From contig NZ_JAVIWI010000001.1 in the NCBI RefSeq assembly GCF_034314085.1, forward strand, positions 3,596,001 through 3,660,000: a stretch of 64,000 nucleotides of DNA, written 5' to 3'. Below, in pieces: positions 55,651 to 64,000 of the stretch. A program made the translations under genes and the position numbers. A model generated the notes under the pieces. The model saw nothing but the letters and a program-made list of their open reading frames with translations, ran no database searches and was not told the DNA's origin. This stretch comes from Undibacterium sp. 5I1. Its GTDB lineage: Bacteria; Pseudomonadota; Gammaproteobacteria; Burkholderiales; Burkholderiaceae_D. The first letter of the stretch is position 1; each line of letters begins with the position of its first letter.

Positions 55651-55993
55651 AACATTTCTTTCGTTGACAGGACAAACCTTAGAGAAATGGTGATCAAATT
55701 ATCGAGTACTTTGACGCAATAATATTTGTCGGACTTATTTTAAAAATATGACTAAGACTGAAACTGAGATTCCATCGAAATGGAAACGCAGATCGGCATA
55801 CCGCAACACATAAAGCCATCAAAACAGATGACTAAGGATATGCACTAAGTTGGTTTTACGCAATCAATGTCGCGCATAGTTTTGCAAAATAATGATCCAT
55901 TCTACAAAACCCTGCTAGAAGAATTTTGCTTATCTCCTATACTGGCAAGAAACACATCCTTACAAATATTTTGTTGCAACGCACAAAATATGC
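55651..55993. other. Intergenic stretch without recognised content
   Basis: The part of the 463-bp gap left of the phasin promoter contains no credible frame and no repeat of the families described here. Confidence 0.4.
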
Positions 55994-56021
55994 TTGACCG
56001 TCGAAAATAAGTAGGTACAAT
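55994..56021 (+). promoter_or_regulatory. Probable sigma-70 promoter of the phasin gene
   Basis: TTGACC at 55994-55999, 16-bp spacer, TACAAT at 56016-56021. It leaves a leader of about 85 nt before the ATG. Confidence 0.6.
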
Positions 56022-56113
56022 AAGAATTGTTGCGGTGCACCATTTGGATAAATAGGATGGAAGGCGCTGTGAAATTCCGCATTACCGTCATTTTTACTAT
56101 CTAGGAGATCATT

Positions 56114-56674
56114 ATGTTTACAACACCAGAACAATTTATCGCTGCTACTAAAACTTCAATGGAAGCACAATTCGCTTCTTTGACCGCTTTGAACAAAAAA
56201 GCATTTGAAGGCTTAGAGCAAATTTTTGCTTTGAACGTCAGCGCTGCTAAAGCGACTTTGGAAGAAGGCACAGCAACGGCTAAGCAATTAGTTGGTACGA
56301 AAGATCCAAAAGAATTTATGGCTCTGGCAGCTGCTCAAGCACAACCTAGTGCAGAAAAAGCATTGGCATATGGCCGTCATCTGGCATCCATCACTTCTGC
56401 TACTCAAGCTGAATTTACTAAAGCAGTAGAAGCGCATATCGCTGAAACAAATACTAAAGTCGTTGCGTTGATCGACGAAGTCACTAAAAATGCACCAGCA
56501 GGTTCCGAACAAGCAGTAACAGCATTGAAATCCGTCATCGGCAATATCAATGCAGGTTACGAGCAATTGTCTAAAACTAGCAAGCAAGCTGTTCAGACTT
56601 TGGAAGAAAACCTGGCAAATGCCACACAGCAATTTACACAAGCTGCTGAAAAAACGACTAAAAGCAAGAAATAA
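56114..56674 (+). CDS. phaP: Phasin family protein
   Basis: 186 residues, almost all helical. MFTTPEQFIAATKTSMEAQF, KAFEGLEQIFALNVSAAKAT and GTKDPKEFMALAAAQAQPSA are typical of Burkholderiales PhaP. It coats polyhydroxyalkanoate granules. The coding region is followed by a strong terminator; a thiolase gene lies next, consistent with PHA metabolism. Confidence 0.93.
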   Translation: MFTTPEQFIAATKTSMEAQFASLTALNKKAFEGLEQIFALNVSAAKATLEEGTATAKQLVGTKDPKEFMALAAAQAQPSAEKALAYGRHLASITSATQAEFTKAVEAHIAETNTKVVALIDEVTKNAPAGSEQAVTALKSVIGNINAGYEQLSKTSKQAVQTLEENLANATQQFTQAAEKTTKSKK

Positions 56675-56740
56675 TACTTGAGAGTACTTGCAGCGCTTAG
56701 CTGAAACATCAGCTGTAACGCATCAGGTAACACGGTTTTA

Positions 56741-56773
56741 AAAATGGGCTCTCGGGAACGATGAGCCCATTTT
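56741..56773 (+). terminator. Rho-independent terminator after phaP
   Basis: AAAATGGGCTC pairs with GAGCCCATTTT, followed by further T residues, with an 11-base loop. Confidence 0.9.
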
Positions 56774-56929
56774 TTTCGCCCAGTTTTTATCTGCTTGCTA
56801 ATACCGCTTCTGCATCAAACGATATTAGGCGATCCTGATTGGTAAGGATTAAAATGGAAAATAACAAGGGGATTTAAAAAATGCCCATCATTCCAAGCTC
56901 ACCTATGAGCATTCACCGAGGAGATTCAC

Positions 56930-58105
56930 ATGCAAGACGTCGTCATCGTTGCTGCCGGTCGCACCGCAGTAGGTAAATTTGGTGGTTCATTAGCAAAAAT
57001 TGCCGCTTCTGATCTTGGTGCACATGTCATCCGAGGTTTGTTGGCCAAAACTGGTTTGAGTGCGGAACTGATCAATGAGGTTATTTTAGGTCAGGTATTG
57101 ACCGCAGGCGTAGGCCAAAATGCGGCGCGTCAGGCAGTGATCAAAGCGGGTTTGCCAAATATGGTACCGGCATTTACGATCAACAAAGTCTGCGGTAGCG
57201 GTCTCAAGGCGACGCATCTTGCCGCGCAATCGATCAAAGCTGGGGATGCCGATATCATCATCGCTGGCGGTCAAGAGAACATGAGTGCTTCGCCCCATGT
57301 TCTCAACGGTTCGCGCGACGGTTTTCGTATGGGTGATGCCAAATTAGTCGACACCATGATCGTTGATGGTTTGTGGGACGTGTACAACCAATATCACATG
57401 GGTATCACTGCTGAAAACGTGGCTAAAAAATTCGGTGTAACGCGTCTGGAGCAAGATGAGTTTGCACTGGCTTCGCAAAACAAAGCAGAAGCGGCACAAA
57501 AAGCCGGTAAGTTTGTGGACGAGATTCTGCCCTTTGAAATCGACAGCAAAAAAGGCACGACCGTATTTGATAGCGATGAGTTCATCAAGCACGGTACTAC
57601 GCTGGAATCGCTCTCCAGCTTACGCCCGGCTTTTGCCAAAGATGGCACAGTGACCGCCGGTAATGCCTCTGGTCTGAACGACGGCGCAGCAGCCGTCATC
57701 ATGATGTCGGCACGTAAGGCCGAAGAACTGGGTTTGCCGGTATTGGCGCGCATTAAAGCCTATTCCTCTGCCGGTATTGACCCAAGCATCATGGGCATGG
57801 GACCAGTACCCGCCGCCCAATTATGTTTGCGTAAAGCAGGTTGGAATCATCAAGATCTGGATTTGATGGAAATCAACGAAGCCTTCGCCGCACAAGCGAT
57901 TGGCGTCAATAAAGAAATGGGCTGGGATACCAGCAAAATCAACGTCAATGGCGGCGCGATTGCGATTGGCCATCCCATAGGCGCATCCGGTTGCCGTATT
58001 TTGGTCAGCCTGATCCATGAAATGATACGGCGCGACGCCAAGAAAGGGCTTGCCAGTTTGTGTATCGGTGGTGGTATGGGCGTTGCGCTGGCGATCGAAC
58101 GGTAA
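56930..58105 (+). CDS. Acetyl-CoA C-acetyltransferase (thiolase)
   Basis: 391 residues, full length. Catalytic Cys88 in [18 protein letters not shown], His in [20 protein letters not shown], second Cys in [35 protein letters not shown] matches biosynthetic (PhaA/AtoB-like) thiolases. GAGGAG precedes the ATG. Near the phasin gene, so a PhaA-like role in polyhydroxybutyrate synthesis is plausible; beta-oxidation is the alternative. Confidence 0.93.
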   Translation: MQDVVIVAAGRTAVGKFGGSLAKIAASDLGAHVIRGLLAKTGLSAELINEVILGQVLTAGVGQNAARQAVIKAGLPNMVPAFTINKVCGSGLKATHLAAQSIKAGDADIIIAGGQENMSASPHVLNGSRDGFRMGDAKLVDTMIVDGLWDVYNQYHMGITAENVAKKFGVTRLEQDEFALASQNKAEAAQKAGKFVDEILPFEIDSKKGTTVFDSDEFIKHGTTLESLSSLRPAFAKDGTVTAGNASGLNDGAAAVIMMSARKAEELGLPVLARIKAYSSAGIDPSIMGMGPVPAAQLCLRKAGWNHQDLDLMEINEAFAAQAIGVNKEMGWDTSKINVNGGAIAIGHPIGASGCRILVSLIHEMIRRDAKKGLASLCIGGGMGVALAIER

Positions 58106-58259
58106 TTGATGCCAAGATAATAAAGTTATTTTCCGTGCCCTAGGCTATCAAAATCAGTCTGAACATAAGATGAAAATCGTCAGCATATTTAAGCAAAAAG
58201 TGCGCGGAAAAAATATGCAGGTAACTTTATGATTAGTAGTAATCATTAACGCTTCTGTA

Positions 58260-58276
58260 ATGGATTTCTAATCCGT
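58260..58276 (+). other. tRNA-Arg(TCT)-like anticodon-arm fragment
   Basis: ATGGA / TCCGT (one T-G pair) form a 5-bp stem around TTTCTAA, a canonical 7-base anticodon loop with anticodon TCT at 58267-58269. GCGTTCCGATTTC follows like a damaged T-arm. There is no D-arm, acceptor stem or CCA, so it is not a functional tRNA; it may be a remnant or chance. Confidence 0.3.
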
Positions 58277-58312
58277 GCGTTCCGATTTCAATTATTTTAT
58301 AAGGACTAATAT

Positions 58313-58960
58313 ATGGCGAGAGCTCATTTTGTATCTAGGCCACAATCAAAACTTAGGATCACTGACAAGATCATCGAATTAAACGATGTGGTTTGGTCAA
58401 TTCAAAATTTAGTTGCTATTACGATTACTCGAAAGACTATTCACAGTACAGAAATAGAGCCAACATTTAGTTTACTTCTTCCTCAATTTAAATTTCCAAA
58501 TAGTTATTTACTTGTAGCAGTTCTAGGTCTTATTCCATTTTATTTTTACAGTAAATATTTATTTGTTGGTTTTTTGCTTTGCTCAGCATTCATATTATTT
58601 ATTTTTTACAAGCGGCTTCAAAAAAAATTTCTGCAAACGCTTTGTGAGTGGCAAAAGCAAAAAAACATCTTTGATGAACAATTAAAAATTTGGGTTTATA
58701 AAAAAGAAAATCCGCCAATCCTTTTTGGACTTGTACTTGAAACCTCAGCTTCCAGCAGGTCAATCGTCTACTCTTATGACAGCGCACAAATTAAAAATGC
58801 TCACTCCAGCATTAAGTCGGCTATGGAGGCAACAAAACATGGTGAAACTTACATATCTATTGACACAGTAAATGTTGGTGGTGATAGTTCTATAAATAAT
58901 TTTGAATCTGAGATTACTAATCAGCAAATAAAGGAACAATTAAATGGCGACTATCAATAA
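58313..58960 (+). CDS. DUF6232-like membrane protein with C-terminal Asn-rich motif
   Basis: 215 residues, AAGGA before the ATG; very AT-rich and unlike its neighbours. N-terminal RITDKIIELNDVVWSIQNLV, two membrane helices (YLLVAVLGLIPFYFYSKYL and FVGFLLCSAFILFIFYK), then GLVLETSASSRSIVYSYDSA followed by a helix, resembling DUF6232 proteins. The tail (about 180-215) ends SINNFESEITNQQIKEQ. A similar motif opens the next gene. Function unknown; it is probably horizontally acquired. Confidence 0.65.
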   Translation: MARAHFVSRPQSKLRITDKIIELNDVVWSIQNLVAITITRKTIHSTEIEPTFSLLLPQFKFPNSYLLVAVLGLIPFYFYSKYLFVGFLLCSAFILFIFYKRLQKKFLQTLCEWQKQKNIFDEQLKIWVYKKENPPILFGLVLETSASSRSIVYSYDSAQIKNAHSSIKSAMEATKHGETYISIDTVNVGGDSSINNFESEITNQQIKEQLNGDYQ

Positions 58961-59258
58961 CTTTAACTCAACGGTTTCGAATCAAATAATAGGCAATCAA
59001 ACAAATACTAATCTAGTAAAAGACAATAATGATTTAATATTAGAAAAACTTGAATTAATTTTGAAAAAAATTGATGCAGATTCTGAAGTTACCAAAAGCC
59101 AGGCTATTAAAGCTTCAATAGCTATCAGCGATATAAAACGCTCGATTGAGTCGAAAGATAAAGACAAAACTATTATCGATAGATCTCTAGCAAACTTAGG
59201 AAGCATTGCGACTATAGGCTCTTTTGTGCAACAAATTAGCTCACTTATTAACCAGTAA
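58944..59258 (+). CDS. Small AT-rich protein with N-terminal Asn/Gln motif and coiled coil
   Basis: 104 residues; the start overlaps the previous gene by 17 bp. N-terminus MATINNFNSTVSNQIIGNQT (Asn/Gln-rich, beta-prone), then a charged helical stretch (LILEKLELILKKIDADSEVT to KSIESKDKDKTIID-type text) and a hydrophobic end (SIATIGSFVQQISSLI). I do not recognise the family. Co-translation with the DUF6232-like gene is very likely. Confidence 0.6.
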   Translation: MATINNFNSTVSNQIIGNQTNTNLVKDNNDLILEKLELILKKIDADSEVTKSQAIKASIAISDIKRSIESKDKDKTIIDRSLANLGSIATIGSFVQQISSLINQ

Positions 59259-59338
59259 CAGTGTGGAGCAAGCTTAAAACCAAGTCCTGCAAATAACATT
59301 TATATTTTATGAGAAGTTAGGGCAAATCTTCAAGCGAC

Positions 59339-60043
59339 TTATTTTTGACTATTGGCAGGCTTAACCAAATCCACCACCACAACGCTCTGCTGTTTGAGTA
59401 GAGCCTCCAGTGCAGGTAGTAAAGGTCCCAAGGTTTCTGCCAGCATATTGCGTACCGTATCAACCACCACTTGGGTCGCTCTTTCGATTTCTATGTTAAG
59501 TGTTGCGCCGGTTTTCTTTTCGGCGAAGACGGTCATGCGCAAGGTTTCCGGGATTAACCAGACTTCAAACCAGCCCTCTTGCCGGTTCACTTCTGCTACC
59601 GTCAGGCTGGCGCCGTTGATGGCGATGTAGCCTTTGGCGAAGATGTAGCGCAGCCATTCTGGCGGCACGGCGATGCGGATGACGTAGTTATTTTCCAGCT
59701 CGCGGATTCGGGCGATGGTGGCTTTAAAATCAATATGGCCAGAGAGGGGATGTCCGCCAATTTCTGCACCATCTCTGGCGGCTCTTTCTACATTGATGCG
59801 TCCCTCTTGCGCGTACTCACCAAGCGTGGTGATCGCCAGACTCTGCTGCATCACATCAAACTCGGCGCGGTGATGGTCATGCAAGCTGTTGACGGTCAGG
59901 CAAACACCGTCAACAGCGACGCTGGCGCCGATCTGTAAGCCTTCACAAAATCCCTCTGGAAAATCCAGTGTAAAGGTGCGCAGGCCGGGTTTGTCGGTGA
60001 TGGATGCAATGCGGGCGATGCCTTGTACGATGCCAGTAAACAT
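59339..60043 (-). CDS. Riboflavin synthase alpha-subunit-like protein
   Basis: 234 residues, longer than the usual 200-215. Two lumazine-binding barrels: MFTGIVQGIARIASITDKPG, GASVAVDGVCLTVNSLHDHH and GGHPLSGHIDFKATIARI in the first; FAKGYIAINGASLTVAEVNR in the second. The C-terminal 25 residues (LLPALEALLKQQSVVVVDLV) form an added helix. No rib operon genes are near, so this may be a stand-alone paralogue rather than the housekeeping enzyme. Confidence 0.9.
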   Translation of the reverse strand: MFTGIVQGIARIASITDKPGLRTFTLDFPEGFCEGLQIGASVAVDGVCLTVNSLHDHHRAEFDVMQQSLAITTLGEYAQEGRINVERAARDGAEIGGHPLSGHIDFKATIARIRELENNYVIRIAVPPEWLRYIFAKGYIAINGASLTVAEVNRQEGWFEVWLIPETLRMTVFAEKKTGATLNIEIERATQVVVDTVRNMLAETLGPLLPALEALLKQQSVVVVDLVKPANSQK

Positions 60044-60178
60044 GGGAATAGTGTCGAAATAAAATGAGCTGAGGGTGGGGGCGGTGTTATACGAGTACCG
60101 CTTTTAGTACTCAATATTGTAAGCGATCTGGCAATTACAGAATTGCTACCTCATTGCCTTCGCTTTTACTCTTACCTG

Positions 60179-62236
60179 TCAGCTTATGGCTACTGTGGTC
60201 GGCGGTTCATGAAAGACTATAAGTGGTAATCGGACAGTAAAACAGCAACCCTCACCGATCGCACTTTGACAATCGATGTCACCACCCATCGCCACGCTGA
60301 GTTTTTTGACGATAGAAAGTCCTAAACCGCTAGAATGTTCACCCGCAGTCGGCTTGCTCGATAAGCGTGAGAATTTTTCAAACAAATGCCGCTGATCTTC
60401 TTCTGACAAACCCGGTCCTTCGTCTTTAATCATGAAGCGACCAGCACCATTGTCTGATGAAATTTGAATCCAGATCTGTTTGCCTAAAGGAGAATATTTA
60501 ATCGCGTTGGACAATAAATTATCCATAATCTGGCTCACCGCATCGGCGTCCGCTTTGACTAATACCGGCTGATTGACAGACAGTATTAACTGCAAATCTT
60601 TAGCTTGCAGGCTGTCTTGATATCGCTGTGTGACTTCAGTTAAAACCTGCGCCAGATCCAGCGCCTGCAAGTTAAAACGCGAGTGCCCGGTCTCTAAGGC
60701 ATTCACATCCAGCAGGTTAGTGATGATGTGCATCATGCGTTGCCCGCTATTGCTGATGCGTTGTAAATAATCGTGTTTTTGGGCAACCGGCATCTGCTGA
60801 TCTAGCCTGCGTAACAGGTCGCTCATCCCGATCACTGAGGTGAGCGGATTTTTTAAATCGTGGGCAGCGATCCCCAGAAAATCATTTTTCTCTTGGTCGA
60901 GTTTTTGCAAGCGCGCCACGGCATCGGCTAATTCTGTCGTCCGTTGCTGAACCTTGATTTCTAATTCTTGCTCTGCACGTTGCGCCATTACCAGCAGTTG
61001 TTTTTGCGCCAGCGCGCGTTCTTGTTTAATAATATTGATACGATTAGTTTGCGCCACGGCGAGCAAAATCACTTCCAGCGCAGACCCGATCTGAAAGCCA
61101 AAATCGGATAGCCAGCTTGATTCGATGATCCCCAGATTCCGTAGCGACGTCATCATCGCGCCAGCCACCCAGGCAGCGGACGCGATCAGCACAATCCAGC
61201 CTGGCCGATAACCGCGCGTCGCACTTAGCAAGCAGACCGGCAAGATTAGCAATACCTGAGTAAAGCCAATTAACTGGACAACTGGCGCAATCACATGGTT
61301 GTAACCAGCCAGAACAATCACCGCCGCTATCACTGAAAAAACCTGAAATCCGCGAAACAACCACGACACTTTGGGCATCTTTTTAGGCAGATGCAAAAAG
61401 TGCGTGATAAACAGGGAGTCCCACAAGATGATGAAGCACACCGTCAGCGCGGGCAAAATATCCACCAGCCAAGGCCAGTCCGGCGCAAAGTACAGACCGA
61501 TATGACCGTTCACGCTCATGCCAGCTAATAAAATACTGAAAGACAGCAATAGGTAATACAGCATAGTTTTGTCGCGGAACGACATCAACAGCACCAGGTT
61601 GTACGCAATCATGGCAAGCAGCAAACCGTAAAACAAACCCATCAGGCTGGACAATACATTGGAGGCTTCCGCAAACGCCTGTGGCGTCCATAATGTGGCG
61701 CGGAAAAAAAGCGAGCTGGTGCTTTCTATCCGCACATAAAAAACTTGTGGCGCGGTGTCCGACAAATGAAGACGGAATACCGGATAACGGTGCTGCATTT
61801 CTTGCGCAGAAAAATGACGGCGATCGCCAGCTTGGTGCTCAATGAATTGACCGTCGCCAGTGGTTTCGTACAGACGAATATCGTCCAGCATGACGGGCGT
61901 CATTTCTAGCCACCAGTCCTGTGGGCTACGAATATCACTTCTTTGCAGGCTAAACCGTAACCAGTAGACAGAGCGGGTGTAAGAAGCGCTCAAATTGCCC
62001 GCCAGCGGCTTAAACTTGGCGGCGATGGCGGCTTGCTGAATGTCGTGGATAGAAAGTCGCGCGCTTTTATCCTCAAAAACCTCAAACTCAGAATTAAGCG
62101 AACGTTGCGTGGTGGCAGAGTCTAATTGCAGAGTGGCAGCGGCAGCGTGATTGAGCATGCCGGCTAGCAAGAGATAGCTGAGTAGGCAGCTGAAAAATAT
62201 CCGCAGGCAAATGTTGAATTTTCTCCCTATCATCAT
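60179..62236 (-). CDS. 7TM-DISM sensor histidine kinase
   Basis: 685 residues with a signal segment (ICLRIFFSCLLSYLLLAGML). Periplasmic 7TMR-DISMED2-type domain (about 40-190; SVYWLRFSLQRSDIRSPQDW, FYVRIESTSSLFFRATLWTP), seven membrane helices (about 195-395), a coiled coil, HisKA (FLGIAAHDLKNPLTSVIGMS) and HATPase (IKDEGPGLSEEDQRHLFEKF, HSSGLGLSIVKKLSVAMGGD). No partner regulator is adjacent. Confidence 0.92.
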   Translation of the reverse strand: MMIGRKFNICLRIFFSCLLSYLLLAGMLNHAAAATLQLDSATTQRSLNSEFEVFEDKSARLSIHDIQQAAIAAKFKPLAGNLSASYTRSVYWLRFSLQRSDIRSPQDWWLEMTPVMLDDIRLYETTGDGQFIEHQAGDRRHFSAQEMQHRYPVFRLHLSDTAPQVFYVRIESTSSLFFRATLWTPQAFAEASNVLSSLMGLFYGLLLAMIAYNLVLLMSFRDKTMLYYLLLSFSILLAGMSVNGHIGLYFAPDWPWLVDILPALTVCFIILWDSLFITHFLHLPKKMPKVSWLFRGFQVFSVIAAVIVLAGYNHVIAPVVQLIGFTQVLLILPVCLLSATRGYRPGWIVLIASAAWVAGAMMTSLRNLGIIESSWLSDFGFQIGSALEVILLAVAQTNRINIIKQERALAQKQLLVMAQRAEQELEIKVQQRTTELADAVARLQKLDQEKNDFLGIAAHDLKNPLTSVIGMSDLLRRLDQQMPVAQKHDYLQRISNSGQRMMHIITNLLDVNALETGHSRFNLQALDLAQVLTEVTQRYQDSLQAKDLQLILSVNQPVLVKADADAVSQIMDNLLSNAIKYSPLGKQIWIQISSDNGAGRFMIKDEGPGLSEEDQRHLFEKFSRLSSKPTAGEHSSGLGLSIVKKLSVAMGGDIDCQSAIGEGCCFTVRLPLIVFHEPPTTVAIS

Positions 62237-62436
62237 GTGCTGACTCTGGTTATTTCCTTAAACACCTGCGTTGTCTGTCTGGTCTTTTGCTCTGGCCGGC
62301 TAAGAGACTACAACGCTGGCTAGACCTTGTTCGGTCTTGGCAAAGTAAGATTTCAGACTAACAAGATTTAGTGCCGTGCGCAACTGAAAAGAATCCTAGT
62401 TTACAACAAAGGTTTTATGAGTGATTTAGCACTTAG

Positions 62437-62669
62437 CCCAGATTTTCCATTGGAACAGCGACAAGTGTGCCTTTGGCGAACTGACTGGCTAGACGCGACG
62501 ACGACGCAAGCTGCATCTTGCTAGGAGGAGCAACAACGCTAGGCAGTTCGCCAAAGGTGCAATTGTCGCTGTAGCGTTTCCACTCAAATCGCGGTGGTGC
62601 TATCCCTCTGAAGACCGCATGCCCTCTGCCTTTTTTGCGAAGTAGTAGCGGTCTAATGGAAAATCTGGG
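62437..62669. mobile_element. 233-bp MITE-like element, copy 2
   Basis: Same length and ends as 41900-42132 (CCCAGATTTTCCATT and its reverse complement), with about 20 scattered differences by eye. It is flanked by a perfect 5-bp duplication CTTAG (62432-62436 and 62670-62674). No transposase gene. It lies 200 bp upstream of the 7TM kinase gene. Confidence 0.9.
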
Positions 62670-62793
62670 CTTAGTTCGGCAGTTAATTCGGCGCTGAAGA
62701 CATCAGCATAAACCGGTACGACAAGGCAAATGGTAGCGAGGCGTTTGTGTAGAAGAATTTACTTTCAGAAAAGCTTAAGTGTTACCGGGCTAA

Positions 62794-62877
62794 ATATACT
62801 CCCCCTTAATTTTTTTAAAAATATCGTATTATCCATATATTATATGGGCATCTAAAATATACCCAACCGGAGTATAT
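62794..62877 (+). repeat. 84-bp dispersed repeat, copy 8
   Basis: ATATACTCCCCCTTAATTTT at the left, GGAGTATAT at the right; the inner hairpin is altered (ATCCATATATTATATGGGC). It lies in the 800-bp gap 62237-63038, which otherwise holds the MITE-like element and the next hairpin. Confidence 0.85.
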
Positions 62878-62932
62878 TTATTCATTGACTCTGTTAGCGG
62901 CAAGTATTGATTTGAACTACACCGGACAACAC

Positions 62933-62956
62933 CCCTCGCCCGCGTGCGGGAGAGGG
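62933..62956. repeat. CCCTC-CCCGC hairpin repeat
   Basis: CCCTCGCCCGC pairs with GCGGGAGAGGG (one G-A mismatch, two-base loop). It is the kind of GC-rich intergenic hairpin common in proteobacteria; a single copy in this window. Confidence 0.6.
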
Positions 62957-63038
62957 AGCTTTTTGGCTTCTACAGGCAGCAAAGCAGCAGGTCACGTAGC
63001 AGAAATCATCAGCAGAAACCCTGAACACAGGTCCCTCA

Positions 63039-64000
63039 TCAATAACCATCAAAATTCTTCTCATGACTTAACTCAGGCAACAAGGCGTCGTTGGTCATCG
63101 TGATCAGGCTATCACGTAGCCATTTGTGCGCCGGATTGCGGGCATCTCTTTCGTGCCAAAGCATATCGACGTGGACTTCTGGCATCTCAAGCGGCAATTC
63201 TTTCCATATCAAGGCATCGATCATGCCAGTAGATTCAATCAGATGGCGTGGTAACACCGTCAGCAGATCAGAATTGGCGACCACTTTGCCGCCGGTAAAG
63301 AACTGATTTACGGTCAGCAAAATGCGGCGTTCCAAACCCATCTGAGCCAGACTTTCATCGACCAGACCATGCGCTCTGCCCGAAAAACTGACCAGCAAAT
63401 GATTACATTTACAGTATTTTTCTAGCGTCAATTCTTCCGACGCCATCGGATGTCCTTTGCGCATCACGCAAACATAGTGGCCAGAATACAGGCGCTCATG
63501 CCGTATCGGACTGCTGGCGGCGCCTTGCCCCGCAATCATCTGTGCCACCACGCCAGGGAAAAAGCCAACCGCAATATCAATATCACCGCGGATTAGCAAA
63601 GGTCGTGGCTCACGCGTGGTCAGCGGCACCATGCGGGCGTTGATCCCAGGGGCGTCGCGCTCAATGAAGCGCACCAGATTTGGCATCCAGAGCGCCGCCG
63701 TCGCATCCGCCATCGCCATGCGAAAGGTCACTTGCGCCTTGGACACGTCAAAATGTGTGGGGGCAATAGCCGCCTCCAGATTCGACAGTGCCTGACGGAT
63801 TGCTGGCCACAAGGTCTCGGCGCGCGGGGTTGGCTTTACGCCGTATGCGGTGCGGATCAATAACTCATCGCCCAGCGAATAACGCAAACGCTTTAAGGCA
63901 TTAGAGACCGCCGGTTGCGTCATCGCCAGCTTGTCCGCTGCGCGAGTCAGGTTTTGCTCCACCATGACAGCATCAAATACCCGCAGCAGATTGAGGTCGA
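63039..64000 (-). CDS. LysR-family transcriptional regulator (5' end cut by window edge)
   Basis: At least 320 residues; the frame stays open to the right edge, reading DLNLLRVFDAVMVEQNLTRA from the edge inward, so the true start lies just outside and ATG 63965 is internal. HTH: AADKLAMTQPAVSNALKRLR. The effector domain follows (VTFRMAMADATAALWMPNLV and others). NodD/PcpR-like long-type LTTR. Target unknown. Confidence 0.93.
   Translation of the reverse strand, partial: DLNLLRVFDAVMVEQNLTRAADKLAMTQPAVSNALKRLRYSLGDELLIRTAYGVKPTPRAETLWPAIRQALSNLEAAIAPTHFDVSKAQVTFRMAMADATAALWMPNLVRFIERDAPGINARMVPLTTREPRPLLIRGDIDIAVGFFPGVVAQMIAGQGAASSPIRHERLYSGHYVCVMRKGHPMASEELTLEKYCKCNHLLVSFSGRAHGLVDESLAQMGLERRILLTVNQFFTGGKVVANSDLLTVLPRHLIESTGMIDALIWKELPLEMPEVHVDMLWHERDARNPAHKWLRDSLITMTNDALLPELSHEKNFDGY

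Noticed and set aside
62933..62956. GC-rich hairpin as a possible CRISPR repeat
   Set aside because: Single copy, no spacers, no cas genes.

Overview
The window reads as chromosomal DNA of a betaproteobacterium of the Oxalobacteraceae. The protein styles, a G+C content near 50 % by eye and the gene repertoire (HAAT-type Liv transporter, PutA with a divergent Lrp-type regulator, phasin plus thiolase, SlyX, cyanase) fit an Undibacterium/Herminiimonas-like organism. No rRNA or intact tRNA gene, CRISPR array, prophage or transposase gene was found. The genus is an inference.

Layout. 0-5 kb: the origin-proximal parA (cut by the window edge)-rsmG-mnmG cluster on the minus strand, two perfect parS sites that bracket a tail-anchored protein of unknown function, and a TauE/SafE-type permease. 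5-7.5 kb: iron-dependent alcohol dehydrogenase and AzlCD amino-acid exporter. 7.8-12.7 kb: five-gene branched-chain/amide ABC importer (livG-livF-binding protein-livH-livM). 12.9-17.4 kb: GMC oxidoreductase and methylmalonate-semialdehyde dehydrogenase with a divergent LysR regulator. 17.7-22.4 kb: mixed single genes (extracellular solute-binding protein, FKBP, YgjP-like metallopeptidase, ABM protein, TPR protein, LMW phosphatase-like protein, alpha/beta hydrolase). 22.8-29.8 kb: glpK, glycine-zipper protein, SRPBCC protein, a CelD-like acetyltransferase and a BtaA-like (DUF3419) lipid headgroup enzyme followed by a second acetyltransferase-like gene.

29.8-30.9 kb is a gene-free AT-rich kilobase with four perfect DnaA boxes (TTATCCACA) arranged as two copies of the same module. 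Each copy has a DnaA box, a GC-rich spacer, a DnaA-trio-like tract and a TATATATA stretch, 741 bp apart with conserved internal spacing. It is a strong candidate for the chromosomal origin, or part of it, and agrees with the nearby parS sites. 31.5-35.8 kb: putA and its Lrp-type regulator. 36-45 kb: gstA, DUF6404, GNAT, a cyanase/NrtABD-like transporter operon, a NarL-type two-component pair and a cupin. 45-52 kb: slyX, GH18 chitinase, esterase, HDOD protein, a small secreted repeat protein, a B12-radical SAM protein. 52-58 kb: a sensor kinase coupled to a periplasmic sugar-binding lipoprotein, phasin, thiolase. 58.3-59.3 kb: a very AT-rich two-gene module (DUF6232-like membrane protein plus a 104-residue protein) in which the C-terminus of the first and the N-terminus of the second share an Asn/Gln-rich motif. 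59-64 kb: riboflavin-synthase-like protein, 7TM-DISM histidine kinase, and a LysR regulator cut by the right edge.

The intergenic spaces are full of small dispersed repeats: (1) an approximately 84-bp element with ATATACTCC ends and a GTCCA...TGGAC hairpin, nine copies; (2) a 60-bp hairpin, three copies; (3) a 233-bp MITE-like element with 15-bp inverted ends and 5-bp target duplications, two copies; (4) a CTCTGTGTCT-rich repeat, three copies; (5) a GTACGCAAAAT palindrome, one full and one partial copy.
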